A stretch of DNA of 64,000 nucleotides from Marinobacterium stanieri. GTDB lineage: Bacteria; Pseudomonadota; Gammaproteobacteria; Pseudomonadales; Balneatricaceae. Position numbers and translations under genes: made by a program. Under the pieces are notes generated by a model that had not been told where the DNA came from, searched no databases, and was given only the letters and a program-made list of their open reading frames with translations. Where the stretch lies: NCBI RefSeq assembly GCF_900155945.1, contig NZ_FTMN01000001.1, positions 1 to 64,000 of the forward strand, written 5' to 3'. Positions 7,731 through 17,314 of this stretch are shown here, one piece after another (the stretch's first letter is position 1; each line of letters begins with the position of its first letter).

Positions 7731-8020
7731 GTCAGGTCAACCTTAGTTAATATAAGCGTCATTGAAACAGGCGGCCATGGTACCGAGGGCCCTTTATAAC
7801 GTAAAATACTAATTGATAATTTTGTTATTTCATTTATGAATATGCAGCACCTATGCTCTCCCCTGTCACTCTTAGACCTCTCTTGAATGACTCATATTCA
7901 TTTAGAGCATATAAAAATTCATATTTATTCTTTTTTATTTTATAAACAGTTAGACATAATGCGCTCCAGTTATGAGCCCAAAGTGCTCTCTGTGCGTTAA
8001 TCAACCGAAAGAGTCATACG
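7731..8020. promoter_or_regulatory. Divergent cysI / cysD regulatory region
   Basis: This 290-bp, strongly AT-rich gap separates divergent sulfate-assimilation genes and must carry both promoters. Such regions are normally bound by CysB, whose site is too loose to place by eye. The right half has long A/T runs (7915-7945). I see no gene or terminator in it. Confidence 0.5.
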
Positions 8021-8938
8021 ATGAATCAGTTGCCGGAACACCGCCTGACCCATTTGAAGCAGCTCGAAGCTGAAAGCATTCACATCATCCGCGAGGTGGC
8101 TGCCGAGTTCGATAATCCGGTCATGCTTTACTCCATAGGCAAGGACTCTTCCGTCATGCTGCACCTTGCCCGTAAAGCATTCTACCCGGGCAAACCGCCC
8201 TTCCCGCTGCTGCACGTGGACACCACCTGGAAGTTCAAGGAGATGATCCAATTCCGTGACCAGATGGCCAAGGAAGCCGGCATGGACCTGATCGTGCACA
8301 TCAACCCGGAAGGCGTTGAAATGGGCATCAGCCCGTTCGAGCACGGTTCAGCCAAGCACACCGACATCATGAAAACCCAGGGCCTGAAGCAGGCGCTGGA
8401 CAAGTACCAGTTCGATGCGGCCTTTGGTGGCGCCCGTCGTGATGAAGAGAAGTCCCGCGCCAAGGAGCGCGTATTCTCCTTCCGTGACAAGCACCACCGC
8501 TGGGACCCGAAAAACCAGCGTCCCGAACTGTGGAACACCTTCAACACCCGTGTCGATAAGGGCGAAAGCATTCGTGTTTTCCCGTTGTCGAACTGGACCG
8601 AGCTGGATATCTGGCAGTACATCCACCTGGAACAGATCCCGCTGGTACCGCTGTACTTCTCGGCTGTGCGCCCTGTAGTTGAGCGCGATGGCATGCTGAT
8701 CATGGTCGACGACGAGCGCCTGCCGCTGGCCGATGGCGAAGTCCCGATGATGAAGCCGATCCGCTTCCGTACCCTGGGCTGCTACCCGCTGACCGGTGCC
8801 GTGGAGTCCGAAGCCGACACCCTGCCTGAAATCATTCAGGAGATGCTGCTGACCACTACATCTGAGCGCCAGGGCCGTGCCATCGACCACGACAGCGCCG
8901 GCTCCATGGAGCAGAAGAAGATGGAAGGTTACTTCTGA
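8021..8938 (+). CDS. cysD: Sulfate adenylyltransferase small subunit CysD
   Basis: Activates sulfate to APS together with the GTPase subunit CysN. The PP-loop signature [17 protein letters not shown] appears near residue 40, followed by [12 protein letters not shown] and the conserved [16 protein letters not shown]. At 305 residues it has the standard family length, and it ends in the family's usual MEGYF. cysN follows, but after an unusually long 263-bp gap filled by repeats. Confidence 0.96.
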   Translation: MNQLPEHRLTHLKQLEAESIHIIREVAAEFDNPVMLYSIGKDSSVMLHLARKAFYPGKPPFPLLHVDTTWKFKEMIQFRDQMAKEAGMDLIVHINPEGVEMGISPFEHGSAKHTDIMKTQGLKQALDKYQFDAAFGGARRDEEKSRAKERVFSFRDKHHRWDPKNQRPELWNTFNTRVDKGESIRVFPLSNWTELDIWQYIHLEQIPLVPLYFSAVRPVVERDGMLIMVDDERLPLADGEVPMMKPIRFRTLGCYPLTGAVESEADTLPEIIQEMLLTTTSERQGRAIDHDSAGSMEQKKMEGYF

Positions 8939-8963
8939 TCTGCAGCTGAACATTTATAGATGA

Positions 8964-9033
8964 TGTGAGAGCTCACTCCGTGAGCGAATGGGAAAACCAT
9001 CTTGGGTATTCGCGCGCAGAGCGCGCTCTCACA
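8964..9033. repeat. REP pair (BIME-like) hairpin between cysD and cysN
   Basis: Two REP-like units face each other: GTGAGAGCTCACTCC...GCGAATGGG and, inverted, GGGTATTCGCGCGCAGAGCG...TCTCAC. The outer TGTGAGAGC (8964-8972) pairs with GCTCTCACA (9025-9033), so the transcript could fold into one long hairpin. The unit resembles pseudomonad REPs (GTGGGAGC... GCGAAT). Confidence 0.65.
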
Positions 9034-9049
9034 ACAGCAAGCATTTAGA

Positions 9050-9175
9050 TATATGGAAGCTTACTTGGTGAGCGAAGTGGGAAAGATGACTTGGGTATTC
9101 GCGCACAGAGTGCGCTCCCACAACAGGCTCCTGCAAAGCCCTTCCAAAGCATTTAGCCCGGGCGGCTTCCATATA
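9050..9175. repeat. MITE-like element with 11-bp terminal inverted repeats
   Basis: TATATGGAAGC (9050-9060) and GCTTCCATATA (9165-9175) are perfect inverted repeats enclosing a second, diverged copy of the REP unit (9064-9126: TGAGCGAA, GTGGGAAAGATGACTTGGG, GCGCACAGAGTGCGC). The sequence AAGCATTTAG occurs before the left repeat and again inside, near 9148. No coding capacity is seen. It may be a small mobilised REP unit or a folded RNA; it lies in the cysDN transcript. Confidence 0.5.
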
Positions 9176-9201
9176 CAGACAGAACACGGGAAGAGATAAC
9201 G

Positions 9202-10860
9202 ATGTCACACCAATCAGATCTGATCGCAACTGATATTGATGCCTACCTGGATCAGCACGAGAACAAGGAACTGCTGCGCTTTCTGACCTGCGGCAGCGTA
9301 GATGATGGCAAATCCACTCTGATCGGCCGCCTGCTGCACGATTCAAAGATGATCTACGAAGATCAGCTGGCTGCCATCCAGAGCGACAGCAAGAAAGTCG
9401 GCACCACCGGTGAAGAGCTGGACCTCGCCCTGCTGGTTGACGGCCTGCAGGCCGAGCGTGAACAGGGCATCACCATCGATGTGGCCTACCGCTACTTCTC
9501 CACCGCAAAGCGCAAGTTCATCATTGCCGATACCCCGGGGCACGAGCAGTACACCCGCAACATGGCCACCGGCGCTTCTACCTGTGACCTGGCGATCATC
9601 CTGATCGACGCCCGTCACGGCGTACAGGTACAGACCCGTCGTCACAGCTTTATCGTTTCCCTGCTGGGCATCAAGCACACCCTGGTCGCCGTCAACAAGA
9701 TGGACCTGGTGGACTTCAGCGAAGAGCGATTCGAGCAGATCAAGAAAGACTACCTGGAATTTGCCAGCGGTCTAGGCCTGAAGGACATTCACTTCGCGCC
9801 GATCTCCGCTCTCAAGGGCGACAACGTGGTGAATCCGTCCGAGAGCATGCCCTGGTACAAGGGCGAGTCTCTGATGGAAACCCTGGAGAGCGTCGAGATT
9901 GCCGGCGATGCCAACTTTGACGAACTGCGCTTCCCGGTACAGTACGTTAACCGCCCCAACCTAAACTTCCGCGGTTACTGCGGTACCCTGAGCTCAGGCG
10001 TTGTTCGCCCGGGTGACGAAGTTACCGTGCTGCCGTCCGGCAAGTCCAGCAAGGTCAAATCCATCGTTACCTTCGACGGTGAACTGGAGCAGGCGTTCGC
10101 GCCCATGGCTGTCACCCTGACCCTGGAAGATGAAATCGACATCTCCCGTGGCGATGTGATCGTTCACAGCAACCAGGTGCCTGAGACCTACAGCCGCTTC
10201 AATGCCAACCTGGTATGGATGTCCGAGCAGCCACTGCAGGCGGGTCGCAACTATGAGATCAAGCTGTCCACGACACGCACCGCGGGCCGTGTCAGCGCCA
10301 TCCATCACGCGATCGACGTCAACACCCTGCAGCAGTCACCGACCGCGTCCCTGAACCTGAACGAAATTGCTCAGGTCGAGATCCAGATGGAAACTCCGGT
10401 GATCGCGGACGACTACAGCCGTCACAAGGGTACCGGTTCATTCATCATCGTTGACCGCCTGACCAACGCCACCGTGGCCGCCGGCATGGTGATCGGCGAG
10501 AACGCTGAAGGTGACTCCATCGAGCTGCACAACAGCTCAGCGCTGACCACCGAACTGCGCGCCCGTCGCTTCGGCCAGCAGGCTGCATTGGTTAGCCTGA
10601 CCGGTGCCGACAGCGCGGCAGCCGACACTCTGCTCTATACGCTTGAGCAGCAGCTGTTTGCCCAGGGCCGTATGCCACTGGTTGTCCGCGGTGAAACCCT
10701 GGCCCAGGCCGATACGCTGAAAGCGGCTGGTCTGCTGCTACTCACCGATGCTGACGCCGCCAACGCCGATCTCAAGGTCGACCTGAGCGAATTGTCCGGC
10801 ACGCCGACGGAACAAGTGCAGGCGCTGCTGGTCAAGATCAAGCAGGCTGAACTGATCTAA
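9202..10860 (+). CDS. cysN: Sulfate adenylyltransferase large subunit CysN, with a degenerate CysC-like tail
   Basis: The GTPase that drives APS synthesis with CysD. G-motifs are intact: [15 protein letters not shown] (about residues 31-45), DTPGHEQY and NKMD. Standard EF-Tu-like domains II and III follow to about residue 450. E. coli CysN is 475 residues; this one has 552. The tail (about 455-552, 10564-10857) begins [14 protein letters not shown] and continues [11 protein letters not shown], aligning by eye with the start of the APS-kinase domain in fused CysNC proteins, but the P-loop is gone (GADSAAAD where GLSGAGKST is expected) and the domain is about half length. APS kinase activity is therefore not expected. 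Start ATG 9202 follows GGAAGAG. Confidence 0.93.
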   Translation: MSHQSDLIATDIDAYLDQHENKELLRFLTCGSVDDGKSTLIGRLLHDSKMIYEDQLAAIQSDSKKVGTTGEELDLALLVDGLQAEREQGITIDVAYRYFSTAKRKFIIADTPGHEQYTRNMATGASTCDLAIILIDARHGVQVQTRRHSFIVSLLGIKHTLVAVNKMDLVDFSEERFEQIKKDYLEFASGLGLKDIHFAPISALKGDNVVNPSESMPWYKGESLMETLESVEIAGDANFDELRFPVQYVNRPNLNFRGYCGTLSSGVVRPGDEVTVLPSGKSSKVKSIVTFDGELEQAFAPMAVTLTLEDEIDISRGDVIVHSNQVPETYSRFNANLVWMSEQPLQAGRNYEIKLSTTRTAGRVSAIHHAIDVNTLQQSPTASLNLNEIAQVEIQMETPVIADDYSRHKGTGSFIIVDRLTNATVAAGMVIGENAEGDSIELHNSSALTTELRARRFGQQAALVSLTGADSAAADTLLYTLEQQLFAQGRMPLVVRGETLAQADTLKAAGLLLLTDADAANADLKVDLSELSGTPTEQVQALLVKIKQAELI

Positions 10861-11026
10861 CCGGCCCGTCACGACGGGGCTGTCACGCAAAACCAGTTGA
10901 CCAGCCCCACCTCAGGGTTGCCCGGTATCAACACCTGGCCTATACCCTGAGGTTATTAATCCGGTAAAATTAAGCAGCATCTAATACTGCCCCGCAATTT
11001 GTGGGGCTCTGGCAGCGACAGGGGCT

Positions 11027-11608
11027 ATGACCGATTTTCTGCTCATACTGATCAGCACCGTACTGGTAAACAACTTCGTCCTGGTTCAGTTTCTGGGACT
11101 TTGTCCGTTTATGGGCGTCTCCAATAAGCTGGAAACGGCCATGGGTATGTCATTGGCCACCACCTTTGTGCTGACGCTGTCATCGGTATGCAGTTATCTG
11201 GTCTATTCCACTCTGCTGGAACCTTTCGGGCTGGAATACCTGCAGACCATCGCTTTCATCCTGGTGATTGCCGTTGTTGTGCAGTTCACCGAGATGGTGG
11301 TGCACAAGACCAGCCCGCTGCTCTATAAATTGCTGGGTATCTTCCTGCCACTGATCACCACCAACTGCGCCGTACTGGGTGTGGCTCTGCTGAATATCAA
11401 AAAGCAGAACGGCTTCGTGGAATCCATTGCCTATGGTTTTGGTGCAGCGGTCGGTTTTTCACTGGCTCTGGTGCTGTTTTCGGCTATTCGCGAGCGTATC
11501 GCGGTTGCCGATGTTCCCGTTCCCTTCCGTGGCGCCGCCATTGGCATGGTCACGGCGGGTCTGATGTCGCTGGCGTTCATGGGTTTTGCCGGCCTCGTGC
11601 AGTTCTGA
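11027..11608 (+). CDS. rnfA: Rnf/Rsx complex subunit A
   Basis: Integral membrane subunit of the Rnf (Rsx) complex, which couples ferredoxin/NADH electron transfer to ion movement and, as Rsx, keeps SoxR reduced. Six hydrophobic helices fill its 193 residues, with [19 protein letters not shown] at the start and the conserved [13 protein letters not shown]. First gene of a tight operon in the E. coli order ABCDGE. The 166 bases upstream hold a possible promoter (TTGCCC 10918, TATACC 10941, 17-bp spacing), given with low confidence. Confidence 0.95.
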   Translation: MTDFLLILISTVLVNNFVLVQFLGLCPFMGVSNKLETAMGMSLATTFVLTLSSVCSYLVYSTLLEPFGLEYLQTIAFILVIAVVVQFTEMVVHKTSPLLYKLLGIFLPLITTNCAVLGVALLNIKKQNGFVESIAYGFGAAVGFSLALVLFSAIRERIAVADVPVPFRGAAIGMVTAGLMSLAFMGFAGLVQF

Positions 11609-11621
11609 GGCGGAGTAAGCA

Positions 11622-12221
11622 ATGACCACTGTAATTAGCGCAATCCTTATTCTATTTGGCCTGGCTGTCGTATTCGGCATCATTCTGGGCTATGCCTCCG
11701 TGCGTTTCCGCGTTGAAGGCAACCCCATCGTCGACCAGATCGACGGCCTGCTGCCTCAAACCCAGTGTGGCCAATGTGGCTATCCGGGCTGCCGCCCCTA
11801 CGCGGAAGCGATCGCCAATGGTGATGCCATCAACAAATGCCCGCCCGGTGGTCAGAGCACTATCGAAGCACTGGCGGACCTGCTGGACGTGGAAGCCATC
11901 CCGCTGGATGACGAGCACGGCCAGGAACAGGCCAAGATGGTCGCCTACATTCGTGAAGACGAGTGCATCGGCTGCACCAAGTGCATCCAGGCCTGCCCGG
12001 TAGATGCCATTCTGGGCGCTGCCAAACAGATGCATACCGTCATTACCGACGAGTGCACCGGCTGTGACCTCTGTGTTGAACCCTGCCCCGTGGACTGCAT
12101 TGACATGATTCCGGTGGAAACCACTATCGCCAACTGGAAATGGCCCTCTCCGACCGAATCCCCCAGTCTGATTGCCACTGACCGCGGTCGTGGCCAAGTA
12201 CAGCAGCAGGAGGCCGTCTGA
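11622..12221 (+). CDS. rnfB: Rnf/Rsx complex iron-sulfur subunit B
   Basis: Membrane-anchored electron-entry subunit. It has one N-terminal helix (residues 5-28), then the 4Fe-4S motif CGQCGYPGC with the distal Cys in KCPPGG, then two ferredoxin clusters, [12 protein letters not shown] and [12 protein letters not shown]. All cluster ligands are present. The stop overlaps the rnfC start by one base (TGATG). Confidence 0.95.
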   Translation: MTTVISAILILFGLAVVFGIILGYASVRFRVEGNPIVDQIDGLLPQTQCGQCGYPGCRPYAEAIANGDAINKCPPGGQSTIEALADLLDVEAIPLDDEHGQEQAKMVAYIREDECIGCTKCIQACPVDAILGAAKQMHTVITDECTGCDLCVEPCPVDCIDMIPVETTIANWKWPSPTESPSLIATDRGRGQVQQQEAV

Positions 12222-14737
12222 TGGGCAAGGTATTCGCATTCCACGGTGGCATTCATCCGCCGGAGAACAAGAAGCAATCTACGCGCCAGCCCATCGGCCG
12301 AGTACCTCTGCCGCGTATGCTGTACGTACCCCTGCAGCAGCATATCGGTATGGCTGCAAGCCCGCTGGTGGAAGTGGGTGAAAAGGTTCTCAAGGGACAG
12401 CTGATCGCAGAGCCTGTAGGCCGCATCAGCGCTGCCCTGCATGCGCCCACATCCGGCACCATTCGCTCGATCGGTCCGCACCCGGTACCCCACGCCTCTG
12501 GCTTGGATTCCGACTGCATCTGCATCGAAACCGATGGCGAGGAACGCTGGGCTGAACATCAGGGCCTGGGTGACTACACCCAGCTGGAACGCTCTCAGGT
12601 GATCGAGCATATCCGCCAATGCGGTATTGCCGGCATGGGCGGCGCAGGCTTCCCCACCGATGTGAAGCTGCATTTGGGTGACGACCACATCGTTAACACC
12701 CTGATCATCAACGCAGCCGAGTGTGAGCCCTACATCACCGCCGATGACATGCTGATGCGCGAACGCGCTGAAGAGATTCTGGGCGGTATCCGCGTGCTGA
12801 ACTATCTGCTCAAGCCGAGCCACATCATGATCGGTATTGAGGACAACAAGGCGCACGCCATCCATACGCTGGAGAAGGTTCTCAAAGGCTGCGAGCTGAA
12901 CCTGGATATTCGCGTCGTGCCGACCAAATATCCTTCCGGCGGCGAGCGTCAGCTGATCAAGCTGCTGACCGATATTGAAGTTCCCAGCGGCAAGATCCCG
13001 GCGGATATCGGTATCGTGTGCCAAAACGTCGGTACCATGTCGGCTGTTTACCGCGCTGTTCATAAGGGCGAGCCGCTGATTTCACGTGTAGTCACAGTGA
13101 CCGGCGATGCCGTGGCCCAGCCGCAGAACTTTGACACCCTCATCGGCACTCCTTTCGCAGACCTGCTTGATGCAGCCCATGTATACGAGAACAAGCTGTA
13201 TCGTCTGGTCATGGGCGGTCCCATGATGGGTGTCACGGTGGAGCATGATCAGATACCGGTGATCAAAACCACCAACTGCATCATTGCCGCCAGCCAGGAC
13301 GAAATGCCACCGGCTCAACAGGAACAACCCTGCATTCGCTGCGGCATGTGCGAACAGGTTTGCCCGGCTGAGCTGCTGCCGCAGCAGCTGTACTGGTTTG
13401 CCAAGGGCAAGGAGTTCGACAAGGCCAAGCATCACAACCTGTTTGACTGCATCGAGTGCGGTGCCTGCGCTTACGTCTGCCCCAGCAGCATTCCGCTGGT
13501 GCAGTACTACCGCTTTGCCAAGTCCGAAATTCGCACTGAAGAAGCGGAGCAGCGCAAGGCCGACCACGCGCGCCAGCGTTTTGAAGCACGTCAGGCACGC
13601 CTGGAGCGCGAGAAAGAAGAGAAGGAAGCACGTCGCAAGGCGCGTGCCGAGGAAGCTGCCAAGGCACAGAAGGCACGCAAGACACCTGAAGCCGAAGCGA
13701 CCGCGCAGGCCCCCGACCTGGCAAGCCTTAAAACCGCAGCGGCCGTTGCCCGTACCAAGTTGAAAAAAGCGCAGAAAGCCCTGGATGCCGCTCGCGAATC
13801 CGGCGAAGGCGATATCAGCGAACTGGAAGCCGCTGTTGCCACTGCACAAGCCAATGCAGACAAGGCACAGCAAGCACTGGAACAGGCCGATACCGCTGCA
13901 GCCAAACCTGCTGCCGCAGAGGTGGATACCAAACAGCTTAAAACAGCCGCTGCCGTAGCGCGCACCAAGCTGAAAAAGGCTCAGAAAGCGCTGGATGCAG
14001 CTCGTGAATCCGGCGAAGTTGACCTTGCCACACTGGAAGCCGACGTCAACACGGCACAAGCCGCTGCCGACAAGGCTCAACAGGCTCTGGAGCAGGCTCA
14101 AGCCGGCGCAGCACCAGCCGGTGACGCAGACGTAAAACAGCTCAAAACCGCTGCAGCCGTGGCACGCACCAAGCTCAAGAAGGCCCGTGACGCCCTCAAG
14201 AACGCTGAATCCAAAGGCCTGGACGGGCTGGATAAACTGCGTGCAACCGTGGAAGCACTGGAAACCAAAGCCGATGCGGCTGACAAGGCTTACCAGAATG
14301 CCGAGAAAGCGGCTGGAGGTAGTGCACCCGGAGAGCCCAAGGCAGCGCCCGTAGACATGAAAGCCCTTAAACAGCAGGTTTCCATCATGCGAACCAAGCT
14401 GAAGAAGGCAGAAGCCGCGCTGGAAGGACTGGAAGGTGAAGAACGCACCCAGGCCGAACAGGCTCTTCAGGAACTGCGCCAGCGCCACGAAGAAGCCGAC
14501 AAGGCTTTCAAGGCTGCCGAGCAGGCCCAGATTGATGCCGCTGCCGCCAAGGGCGTTGACCTCAAGCAGCTGAAAATTGATGCTGCCATGGCGCGCGCGG
14601 CCGTCACCAAGCTGGAGCGCTCGCTGAGTAAAACTGAAGAAGCCGACGCCCGCGCCTCACTGGAAAGCGAACTGGTCGCTGCCAAGCGCAAGGCGGATGC
14701 TCTGAACGAAACCCTGAAGCAGCACGAACCCGCCTGA
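12221..14737 (+). CDS. rnfC: Rnf/Rsx complex subunit C with long Ala/Lys repeat tail
   Basis: NADH/FMN-binding peripheral subunit. The N-terminal barrel-sandwich region and the Rossmann part (GIAGMGGAGFPTDVKL, about residue 137) are followed by two 4Fe-4S motifs, CIRCGMCEQVCP and CIECGACAYVCP (about residues 371-422). From about residue 445 to the end it is a charged coiled coil: a Glu/Arg/Ala stretch, then five imperfect repeats of about 67 residues built on TAAAVARTKLKKAQKAL. Such tails vary in copy number among gammaproteobacterial RsxC proteins; E. coli RsxC has 740 residues, this one 838. The function of the tail is unknown. Confidence 0.95.
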   Translation: MGKVFAFHGGIHPPENKKQSTRQPIGRVPLPRMLYVPLQQHIGMAASPLVEVGEKVLKGQLIAEPVGRISAALHAPTSGTIRSIGPHPVPHASGLDSDCICIETDGEERWAEHQGLGDYTQLERSQVIEHIRQCGIAGMGGAGFPTDVKLHLGDDHIVNTLIINAAECEPYITADDMLMRERAEEILGGIRVLNYLLKPSHIMIGIEDNKAHAIHTLEKVLKGCELNLDIRVVPTKYPSGGERQLIKLLTDIEVPSGKIPADIGIVCQNVGTMSAVYRAVHKGEPLISRVVTVTGDAVAQPQNFDTLIGTPFADLLDAAHVYENKLYRLVMGGPMMGVTVEHDQIPVIKTTNCIIAASQDEMPPAQQEQPCIRCGMCEQVCPAELLPQQLYWFAKGKEFDKAKHHNLFDCIECGACAYVCPSSIPLVQYYRFAKSEIRTEEAEQRKADHARQRFEARQARLEREKEEKEARRKARAEEAAKAQKARKTPEAEATAQAPDLASLKTAAAVARTKLKKAQKALDAARESGEGDISELEAAVATAQANADKAQQALEQADTAAAKPAAAEVDTKQLKTAAAVARTKLKKAQKALDAARESGEVDLATLEADVNTAQAAADKAQQALEQAQAGAAPAGDADVKQLKTAAAVARTKLKKARDALKNAESKGLDGLDKLRATVEALETKADAADKAYQNAEKAAGGSAPGEPKAAPVDMKALKQQVSIMRTKLKKAEAALEGLEGEERTQAEQALQELRQRHEEADKAFKAAEQAQIDAAAAKGVDLKQLKIDAAMARAAVTKLERSLSKTEEADARASLESELVAAKRKADALNETLKQHEPA

Positions 14738-14788
14738 GCCTCGGCTCGGCGGCCTGCTTAACCTTATGCCAACAGGATCGAATCCAAG

Positions 14789-15844
14789 ATGTCCCTGATC
14801 CGGATGAGTTCACCTCATGTTTACAAGGCCAACAGCACGGCCAATGTGATGCGCCTGGTGATGCTGGCGATGCTGCCCGGCATTCTGGCCATGACCCTGT
14901 TTTTCGGCTGGGGCACGCTGATCCAGATCGCCTGGGCGGCGCTGCTCGCATTGGGCTTTGAAGCCGCCATGCTCAAGCTGCGCAAGCGCCCGCTTGGCTT
15001 CTACCTGGGTGATTACAGCGCTATCGTGACGGCCATGCTGATCGCAGTCGCCCTGCCCCCGCTGGCTCCCTGGTGGCTGACCGGTGTTGGCGTATTTGTC
15101 GCCATTGTGATCGCCAAACATTTATACGGCGGCCTTGGGCAGAACCCGTTCAACCCGGCCATGGTGGCCTATGCACTGCTGCTGATCTCGTTCCCGGTGG
15201 AGATGACCCGCTGGAACCTGCCGTTTGTACTGACCGGTGAAGGCTGGTCCATTGCGCCCTTCTTCGACACCCTGGGCGTCATCTTTGGCGGTGCCGAGCC
15301 GGTCTTCTTTGACCAGTTTACCGGCGCCACGCCGCTGGATGAAATTCGCCACCGCGGCGGCCTGACAACAGAAGAAGCCTGGCGTCAGTCTGAAGTACTG
15401 GCACAGGGCATTGGTGCCTGGCATGCCGTGAGCGCCGCCTGGCTGATGGGCGGTATCTTCCTTCTCTATCGCAAGGTGATCACCTGGCATGCGCCGGTTG
15501 CCATGCTGGTTACTCTGGGCCTGATCAGCAGCATGTTCTTCGGCTTCGATCCGGACAACTATGCCGATCCGCTGTTCCACCTGACCACCGGTGCCACCAT
15601 GCTGGCAGCCTTCTTTATCATCACCGACCCGGTTTCCAGCGCTACCAGTAACCGCGGCCGCCTGGTATTCGGCGCCTGCATCGGCCTGCTGGTCTTTATC
15701 ATTCGTACCTGGGGTAATTATCCGGACGGCTTTGCCTTTGCCGTACTGCTGATGAACCTGGCAGCACCCTTTATAGATTTGTATACCCAGCCACGCAGCT
15801 ACGGTCACAGCCGGGCCAACAAGGGACGTGGAGGCAACTCATGA
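14789..15844 (+). CDS. rnfD: Rnf/Rsx complex subunit D
   Basis: Membrane subunit with covalently bound FMN on the Thr of FTGATPLDEIRH (about residue 177), a motif shared with NqrB. Around ten hydrophobic helices and 351 residues match the family. The stop overlaps rnfG through ATGA, indicating coupled translation. Confidence 0.95.
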   Translation: MSLIRMSSPHVYKANSTANVMRLVMLAMLPGILAMTLFFGWGTLIQIAWAALLALGFEAAMLKLRKRPLGFYLGDYSAIVTAMLIAVALPPLAPWWLTGVGVFVAIVIAKHLYGGLGQNPFNPAMVAYALLLISFPVEMTRWNLPFVLTGEGWSIAPFFDTLGVIFGGAEPVFFDQFTGATPLDEIRHRGGLTTEEAWRQSEVLAQGIGAWHAVSAAWLMGGIFLLYRKVITWHAPVAMLVTLGLISSMFFGFDPDNYADPLFHLTTGATMLAAFFIITDPVSSATSNRGRLVFGACIGLLVFIIRTWGNYPDGFAFAVLLMNLAAPFIDLYTQPRSYGHSRANKGRGGNS

Positions 15845-16497
15845 ACGAACTGATTCATGCAATCCGTGGCAACGCCATCGCCATCGGCCTGTTTGCCATT
15901 GTCACCTCTGCCGTCATCGCACTGACTCAGGTTGCCACCCGCGACGCCATCGTGCACAACAAGGAAGCCTTCCAGGCCCGCGCGCTCTATGAGATTGTGC
16001 CGCGCGAGCTGGATCCAGATCTGCTTGACCATACTCTGAGTATCAATGCGCCCGAGCTTGGCCTCGATGAAGATGCCCTCATGTACCAGGCCATTCAGGA
16101 TGGACAGGTGCGCGCTGTACTTATGCCCGTCATTGCCCCGGACGGCTACAGTGGTGATATCGAACTGCTGGTAGGCATTAATGCCGACAGCTCGGTGGCA
16201 GGCGTGCGCGTGCTCAGCCACAAGGAAACACCGGGACTGGGCGATAAAATCGAGCTGAGCAAGTCAGACTGGATTCTCGACTTTACCGGTGCCGAAAAAA
16301 CCGTTGGCCGTGATGACAGCTGGGCTGTACAAAAGGATGGCGGTCGCTTCGACCAGTTCACCGGCGCCACAATCACCCCGCGAGCCATTGTCGGCGCGAC
16401 TGCTCGCGCGATTGAGTTTTTCCGCGCCCATCGCGACCACCTGCTGACGCCGGTGACGAACACCACGCAGCCCCAAACTGCAGGAGTGACAGAATGA
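15841..16497 (+). CDS. rnfG: Rnf/Rsx complex subunit G
   Basis: Periplasm-facing flavoprotein subunit. One N-terminal helix anchors it, and FMN is attached to the Thr of the [14 protein letters not shown] motif (about residues 177-190). The [13 protein letters not shown] and [13 protein letters not shown] stretches are typical FMN_bind features. It overlaps both neighbours by 4 bases. Confidence 0.95.
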   Translation: MNELIHAIRGNAIAIGLFAIVTSAVIALTQVATRDAIVHNKEAFQARALYEIVPRELDPDLLDHTLSINAPELGLDEDALMYQAIQDGQVRAVLMPVIAPDGYSGDIELLVGINADSSVAGVRVLSHKETPGLGDKIELSKSDWILDFTGAEKTVGRDDSWAVQKDGGRFDQFTGATITPRAIVGATARAIEFFRAHRDHLLTPVTNTTQPQTAGVTE

Positions 16498-17201
16498 GTG
16501 TCGACTACCGCAAGATCACCCTTGATGGCCTCTGGCACAACAACCCGGCTTTGGTACAGCTGCTTGGCCTCTGTCCGTTGCTGGCCGTGACCGCATCGGT
16601 CGTGAACGCACTGGGCCTCGGCCTGGCCAGTACCATTGTACTGGTCTGCTCCAACCTGACGGTTTCCATTTTTCGTAAGCTTGTGCCCGAGACCGTTCGC
16701 CTACCCATCTTCGTGATGATCATTGCCTCATTCGTAACCGCTATCGAATTGCTGATGCAGGCCTTTACCTATGAGCTCTACCTGATCCTCGGCATCTTCA
16801 TCCCCCTGATCGTGACCAACTGCGCCATCATGGGCCGCGCCGATGCCTTCGCGGTGAAAAACCCGGTGCGCGCATCGGTCGTCGACGGTCTGATGATGGG
16901 TATCGGCTTCAGCGTTGTTCTGGTCCTGCTGGGCGGAATGCGTGAACTACTGGGCACGGGCGCCCTCTTTGCCAACATGCACCTGCTGTTCGGTGAAGCC
17001 GCACGCAGCTGGCAACTGGTCATTTTCGATGACTATCGCGGCTTCCTGTTCGCAATTCTGCCGCCGGGTGCGTTTGTTGGCCTGGGCCTGATGATCGCGC
17101 TCAAAAACGTGATCGATGCACGCCTGGAAGAAAAGCGCAAAGCGTCCGCACCCAAGCCTGAAGATGCCCCACCCAGCAAACGCGTCCGCGTCACCGGCTA
17201 A
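16494..17201 (+). CDS. rnfE: Rnf/Rsx complex subunit E
   Basis: Six-helix membrane subunit paralogous to RnfA; the pseudo-symmetric motifs [18 protein letters not shown] and [16 protein letters not shown] are clear. 235 residues with a basic cytoplasmic tail. Last gene of the operon; an intrinsic terminator follows 6 bases after the stop. Confidence 0.95.
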   Translation: MSVDYRKITLDGLWHNNPALVQLLGLCPLLAVTASVVNALGLGLASTIVLVCSNLTVSIFRKLVPETVRLPIFVMIIASFVTAIELLMQAFTYELYLILGIFIPLIVTNCAIMGRADAFAVKNPVRASVVDGLMMGIGFSVVLVLLGGMRELLGTGALFANMHLLFGEAARSWQLVIFDDYRGFLFAILPPGAFVGLGLMIALKNVIDARLEEKRKASAPKPEDAPPSKRVRVTG

Positions 17202-17207
17202 ACACCC

Positions 17208-17240
17208 GGGAGGCTATAGACTTATTGATAGCCTCCCTTT
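17208..17240 (+). terminator. Intrinsic terminator after rnfE
   Basis: GGGAGGCTAT and ATAGCCTCCC form a perfect 10-bp stem with a 10-base loop, followed by TTT. Confidence 0.85.
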
Positions 17241-17314
17241 AATCGAAATCATTGTGTCAAGTTGCTTCACTAGGCTAGCATGTTCCTATTCACATGGACC
17301 TAGTGGGATGATTT

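Noticed and set aside
9002-9199. Small ORF between cysD and cysN
   Set aside because: It lies entirely in REP/MITE-like repeats and reads as two copies of the repeat.
13082-14488. 468-codon Cys/Leu-rich ORF antisense to rnfC
   Set aside because: The periodicity simply mirrors the Ala/Lys repeats of RnfC on the other strand.
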